Source: JAGNZR01 sp051652785
GTDB taxonomy: Bacteria; Fusobacteriota; Fusobacteriia; Fusobacteriales; Fusobacteriaceae
DNA length: 64,000 nucleotides
Reading direction: 5' to 3'
Assembly: GCA_051652785.1 (NCBI GenBank)
Contig: JBOFUX010000026.1
Coordinates: forward strand, 1 to 64,000
Positions 61,555 through 64,000 of this stretch are shown here, one piece after another. Below the pieces are notes generated by a model that had not been told where the DNA came from, did not search any database, and was given only the letters and a program-made list of their open reading frames with translations. Made by a program: the position numbers and the translations under genes. Every line of letters starts with the position of its first letter. Positions within the stretch are counted from its first letter, which is position 1.

Positions 61555-62061
61555 ATGAAAAATATTGTGATATTATATATATTTTTACTTTCTTTTTATT
61601 TATCTTTTGGTTCGGAAAAAAAAGAAGAGGTAGGAAAATTTAATTTTGGAATGAATACAAAGGAATCACAAGATGTAAGAATAGAAATAAATAAAACATC
61701 TAAAGAGAAAATGTTAGCTTTAGGAATTTCAAAAACCTATACGAATAAAATAGATGAATACAAAGAAATAACTGGTGGGTTTTTAGAGATAACTGAACTT
61801 AAAAGAATTTCAGGTATTGGAGAAAAAACATATGAAAAATTAAAAAAAAATTTTAAAATAAAAGAAAAAATCAATAAAAAGAATTTAAAAATTAATCTAG
61901 CAGATAGTAAAATATTAGGATATTTTGGAATGACAAAAGAAGAAATTAAAGATATAAAAATATTTAAAGATAAAAATAATAAATTTTTTAGTAATTTAGA
62001 TTTAATGGAAGTATTGTCTAAAAAAAGGTATGACATATTTAAAGATAAAATAGATTACTAA
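61555..62061 (+). CDS. Exported helix-hairpin-helix (ComEA-like) protein
   Basis: A 168-residue protein with a signal peptide (residues 1-20, ending LSFG) followed by a charged region and a helix-hairpin-helix unit (ITELKRISGIGEKTYEKLKKNF, about residues 77-98). A weaker second unit lies near 115-150 (NLADSKILGYFGMTKEEIKDI). Such domains bind DNA. In ComEA they capture DNA outside the membrane for uptake. No comEC or pilin gene is nearby, so competence is only one possibility. Confidence 0.7.
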   Translation: MKNIVILYIFLLSFYLSFGSEKKEEVGKFNFGMNTKESQDVRIEINKTSKEKMLALGISKTYTNKIDEYKEITGGFLEITELKRISGIGEKTYEKLKKNFKIKEKINKKNLKINLADSKILGYFGMTKEEIKDIKIFKDKNNKFFSNLDLMEVLSKKRYDIFKDKIDY

Positions 62062-62088
62062 AACTTATTATGTAACCAAGGAGAAAAA

Positions 62089-62970
62089 ATGGATAGAATG
62101 ATAAGGGGAATAAGTGAAAATGCACGTTTTATAGTAGCAGATACAACAGAAATAGTAAAAAAATCATCTGAAATTCATAGTTGTACACCTGGAGCAGTAG
62201 CAGGTTTTGGAAGATTTTTAACAGCTGGAATTTTAATGGGAGCAACTTTAAAAGGGGAAGATATTTTATCATTAAGAACTGAGACAGAAGGATTGCTGGG
62301 ACAGATGTTGTTAACCGTAAACTCTAAGGGAGAGATAAAAGGGTATTTAGAAAATCCAGGAGCGACCCTTTCAGCTGAAAGAGAGAGTAATCTTTCTACG
62401 TTTATAGGAAAAGGAATTTTGAGAGTAATAAAAGATATGGGACTAAAAAAGCCATATATAGGAATTTCAGAAATGAATAATGGAGATATTGCACAAGATA
62501 TAGCATATTACTATTATACTTCCGAACAGATTCCAACTGTAATTTCTCTAGGCGTAAGCTTTGATAAAGAAGGAAATATAATTAATGCTGGTGGATATAT
62601 GATTCAAATATTACCTAATGCAGCGGAAGAATTTATTGAAAAATTAGAAAATAAAATTTCTATTATGAAAAATTTTACAGCGCTACGTCGTGGAGGAATG
62701 GATTTAGAAAGAATAATAAATCTTATTTATGAAGATATAGATGATGAATCTGGAAAAAAAAAAATAGAATCATATAAAATATTAGAAGAAAAAAAAATTG
62801 TGTATACCTGTAATTGTAGCAAGGAAAAAATGCATGATGGTATAATAGCAATAGGAGAAAAAGAAATAGATGAGATCATATCCGAAAAAGGAGTAATAAA
62901 TGTAGAATGTCATTTTTGTGGAAAAAACTATTCCTTTGAAAAAATAGATTTTAAAGAGGATTTCAAATAA
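62089..62970 (+). CDS. hslO: Redox-regulated chaperone Hsp33
   Basis: A 293-residue chaperone activated by oxidation. The zinc-binding cysteines are in CNC (near residue 242) and CHFC (near 275), the expected CxC...CxxC pattern. The N-terminal domain contains HSCTPGAVAGFGRFLTAGILM. Present in an anaerobe, it suggests protection during oxygen exposure. AAGGAG precedes the ATG. Confidence 0.95.
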   Translation: MDRMIRGISENARFIVADTTEIVKKSSEIHSCTPGAVAGFGRFLTAGILMGATLKGEDILSLRTETEGLLGQMLLTVNSKGEIKGYLENPGATLSAERESNLSTFIGKGILRVIKDMGLKKPYIGISEMNNGDIAQDIAYYYYTSEQIPTVISLGVSFDKEGNIINAGGYMIQILPNAAEEFIEKLENKISIMKNFTALRRGGMDLERIINLIYEDIDDESGKKKIESYKILEEKKIVYTCNCSKEKMHDGIIAIGEKEIDEIISEKGVINVECHFCGKNYSFEKIDFKEDFK

Positions 62971-62988
62971 AAAAATAAGGTGGTAAAT

Positions 62989-63753
62989 ATGAGATATGTA
63001 GATACTCATTGTCATATAAACTCTTATCAATATGATGAAGATAGAATGAAAGTATTAAAAGAAATAGAGAAAAAAATGGATTTTGTAGTGAATATTGGTT
63101 GTGATTTAGAAAGCTCAAAAATTGGAATAACTTTCTCTAAAGAATATAGTAATATTTATGCTACAGTAGGGATTCATCCAACAGATATAGAGGATGAATT
63201 TAGTGATGAGTTGTATAAAAATCTTTTAGAACTTGGAAAAGAAGAAAAAGTAGTAGCAGTTGGAGAAATTGGTTTAGACTATCACTGGTTGACCAAATCT
63301 AAAGAGGTACAAAAATATTGGTTTAGAAAACAAATGAAATTAGCTAAAGAACTTAATAAGCCAGTAGTAATTCATACAAGAGAAGCAATAGAGGATACTA
63401 TTGAAATATTAAAAGAGTTTCCAGATGTATATGGGATTTTACACTGTTACCCAGGTTCTTATGAATCTGCACTAGAGGTTATGGAGAATTATTATTTTGG
63501 AATTGGAGGAGTTTTAACTTTTAAAAATTCAAAAAAAATGATAGAAGTTGTAAAAAAAATTCCTTTATCAAAATTAGTAATAGAAACAGACTCTCCTTAC
63601 TTAACTCCAGAACCTTTTAGAGGAAAAAGAAATATTCCAGAATATGTTCAGTACATAGTGAAAAAAATAGCAGAAATAAAAGAAATATCAGAAGAGATAG
63701 TTTTAAAAATAACAACTGAAAATGCAAAGAGAATATATAAAATCTCAAAATAA
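62989..63753 (+). CDS. tatD: TatD-family metal-dependent DNase
   Basis: A 254-residue TIM-barrel hydrolase. Metal ligands lie in DTHCHIN near residue 5, GEIGLDYH near 92, VIHTREA near 127, HCYPGS near 150 and ETDSPYL near 200. A GTG at 62980 is in frame, but it lies in the AAGGTGG ribosome site, so the ATG is chosen. It follows hslO by 18 bases. Confidence 0.93.
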   Translation: MRYVDTHCHINSYQYDEDRMKVLKEIEKKMDFVVNIGCDLESSKIGITFSKEYSNIYATVGIHPTDIEDEFSDELYKNLLELGKEEKVVAVGEIGLDYHWLTKSKEVQKYWFRKQMKLAKELNKPVVIHTREAIEDTIEILKEFPDVYGILHCYPGSYESALEVMENYYFGIGGVLTFKNSKKMIEVVKKIPLSKLVIETDSPYLTPEPFRGKRNIPEYVQYIVKKIAEIKEISEEIVLKITTENAKRIYKISK

Positions 63754-63766
63754 AAGTGAGGGATAT

Positions 63767-64000
63767 ATGATTTATGGGTTGGGAAATGATATTGTAGAAA
63801 TATCTAGAATAGAAAAAGCTATAAAAAATATAAAATTTATAAAAAAAGTATATACTGAAAATGAAATTGCTTCAATTGAAAAAAAAGGAAATAAAGCAGA
63901 ATCATATGCAGGTAAATTTTCTGCTAAAGAGGCCATAGCTAAAGCTTTTGGAACAGGAGTTCGAGAGTTTAATTTAAAAGACATAGAAATACTAAATAAT
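63767..64000 (+). CDS. acpS: Holo-ACP synthase, truncated by the window end
   Basis: The first 78 residues of a phosphopantetheinyl transferase that activates acyl carrier protein for fatty acid synthesis. The start MIYGLGNDIVEISRIEKA holds the magnesium-binding aspartate (Asp8). SYAGKFSAKEAIAKAFGTG is the second signature, with its glutamate ligand. No stop codon occurs before base 64000, and the gene continues outside. GTGAGGG lies before the ATG, 13 bases after the tatD stop. Confidence 0.92.
   Translation, partial: MIYGLGNDIVEISRIEKAIKNIKFIKKVYTENEIASIEKKGNKAESYAGKFSAKEAIAKAFGTGVREFNLKDIEILNN

Overview
The window is a compact stretch of bacterial chromosome with very low G+C. Genes run in long co-directional blocks, ribosome binding sites are strong GGAGG types, and TTG is used as a start codon several times. 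Three things together suggest a Fusobacteria-type organism (Fusobacterium or a close relative such as Cetobacterium or Ilyobacter). First, gene order is Firmicutes-like (rimP-nusA-rnpM-infB-rbfA and tig-clpP-clpX-lon-ysxC). Second, there is an outer-membrane (LPS heptose) gene, hldD. Third, there is an anaerobic amino-acid fermentation set: the methylaspartate pathway for glutamate and tyrosine phenol-lyase. This assignment is inferred from gene content only. I saw no rRNA, tRNA, CRISPR array, insertion sequence, prophage or recognisable defence system.

Layout: (1) 1-8.35 kb, + strand: a flavin reductase, a STAS-like protein, an unknown membrane-anchored protein, then a dipeptide/oligopeptide ABC operon (dppABCDF) ending in an untracked 37-residue membrane peptide and an FMN-binding-domain protein. 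(2) 8.4-23.9 kb, - strand: housekeeping. It reads rimP-nusA-rnpM/L7Ae-infB-rbfA-recJ, then tig, then clpP-clpX-lon-ysxC-valS. The block starts at a strong promoter whose short leader carries a hairpin, and ends in a bidirectional terminator. (3) 24.2-34.6 kb, + strand: murI, an AbgT-family transporter, then glmS-glmL-glmE-mal and citDEF. These form the methylaspartate route (glutamate to methylaspartate to mesaconate, then citramalate to acetate and pyruvate), so citDEF is probably citramalate lyase rather than citrate lyase. (4) 34.7-39.0 kb, - strand: a TVP38/DedA-like membrane protein, an SPFH protein, a radical SAM/SPASM protein and a YjeM-type amino-acid permease. (5) 39.2-40.5 kb: metK behind a SAM-I riboswitch with a readable antiterminator/terminator switch. 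(6) 40.6-45.2 kb: a MocR-type regulator divergent from an AGCS symporter and tyrosine phenol-lyase, which looks like a self-contained tyrosine uptake and fermentation module. (7) 45.4-51.4 kb, - strand: Mn-dependent pyrophosphatase (CBS/DRTGG type), YgiQ, Der, an unknown exported protein, and a stand-alone Smr protein. (8) 51.5-64 kb, + strand: ligA, secA with a linked lipoprotein, a CWC-zinc/PHP fusion, hldD, uppP, hemZ, an exported helix-hairpin-helix protein, hslO, tatD and the start of acpS, which is cut by the window end.

Most of the window is ordinary core genome, and I do not see a clearly new multi-gene system. The items most worth checking are the MocR/AGCS/tyrosine phenol-lyase module with its operator-like repeats, the CWC-PHP fusion, the RnpM-L7Ae fusion, the hidden 37-residue membrane peptide after dppF, the rimP leader hairpin, the 46-bp duplication at the end of mal, the terminator that appears to contain the citDEF promoter, an orphan consensus Fur box, and two conserved-looking proteins of unknown function. 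Promoters, hairpins and operators were found by eye and none was tested computationally.
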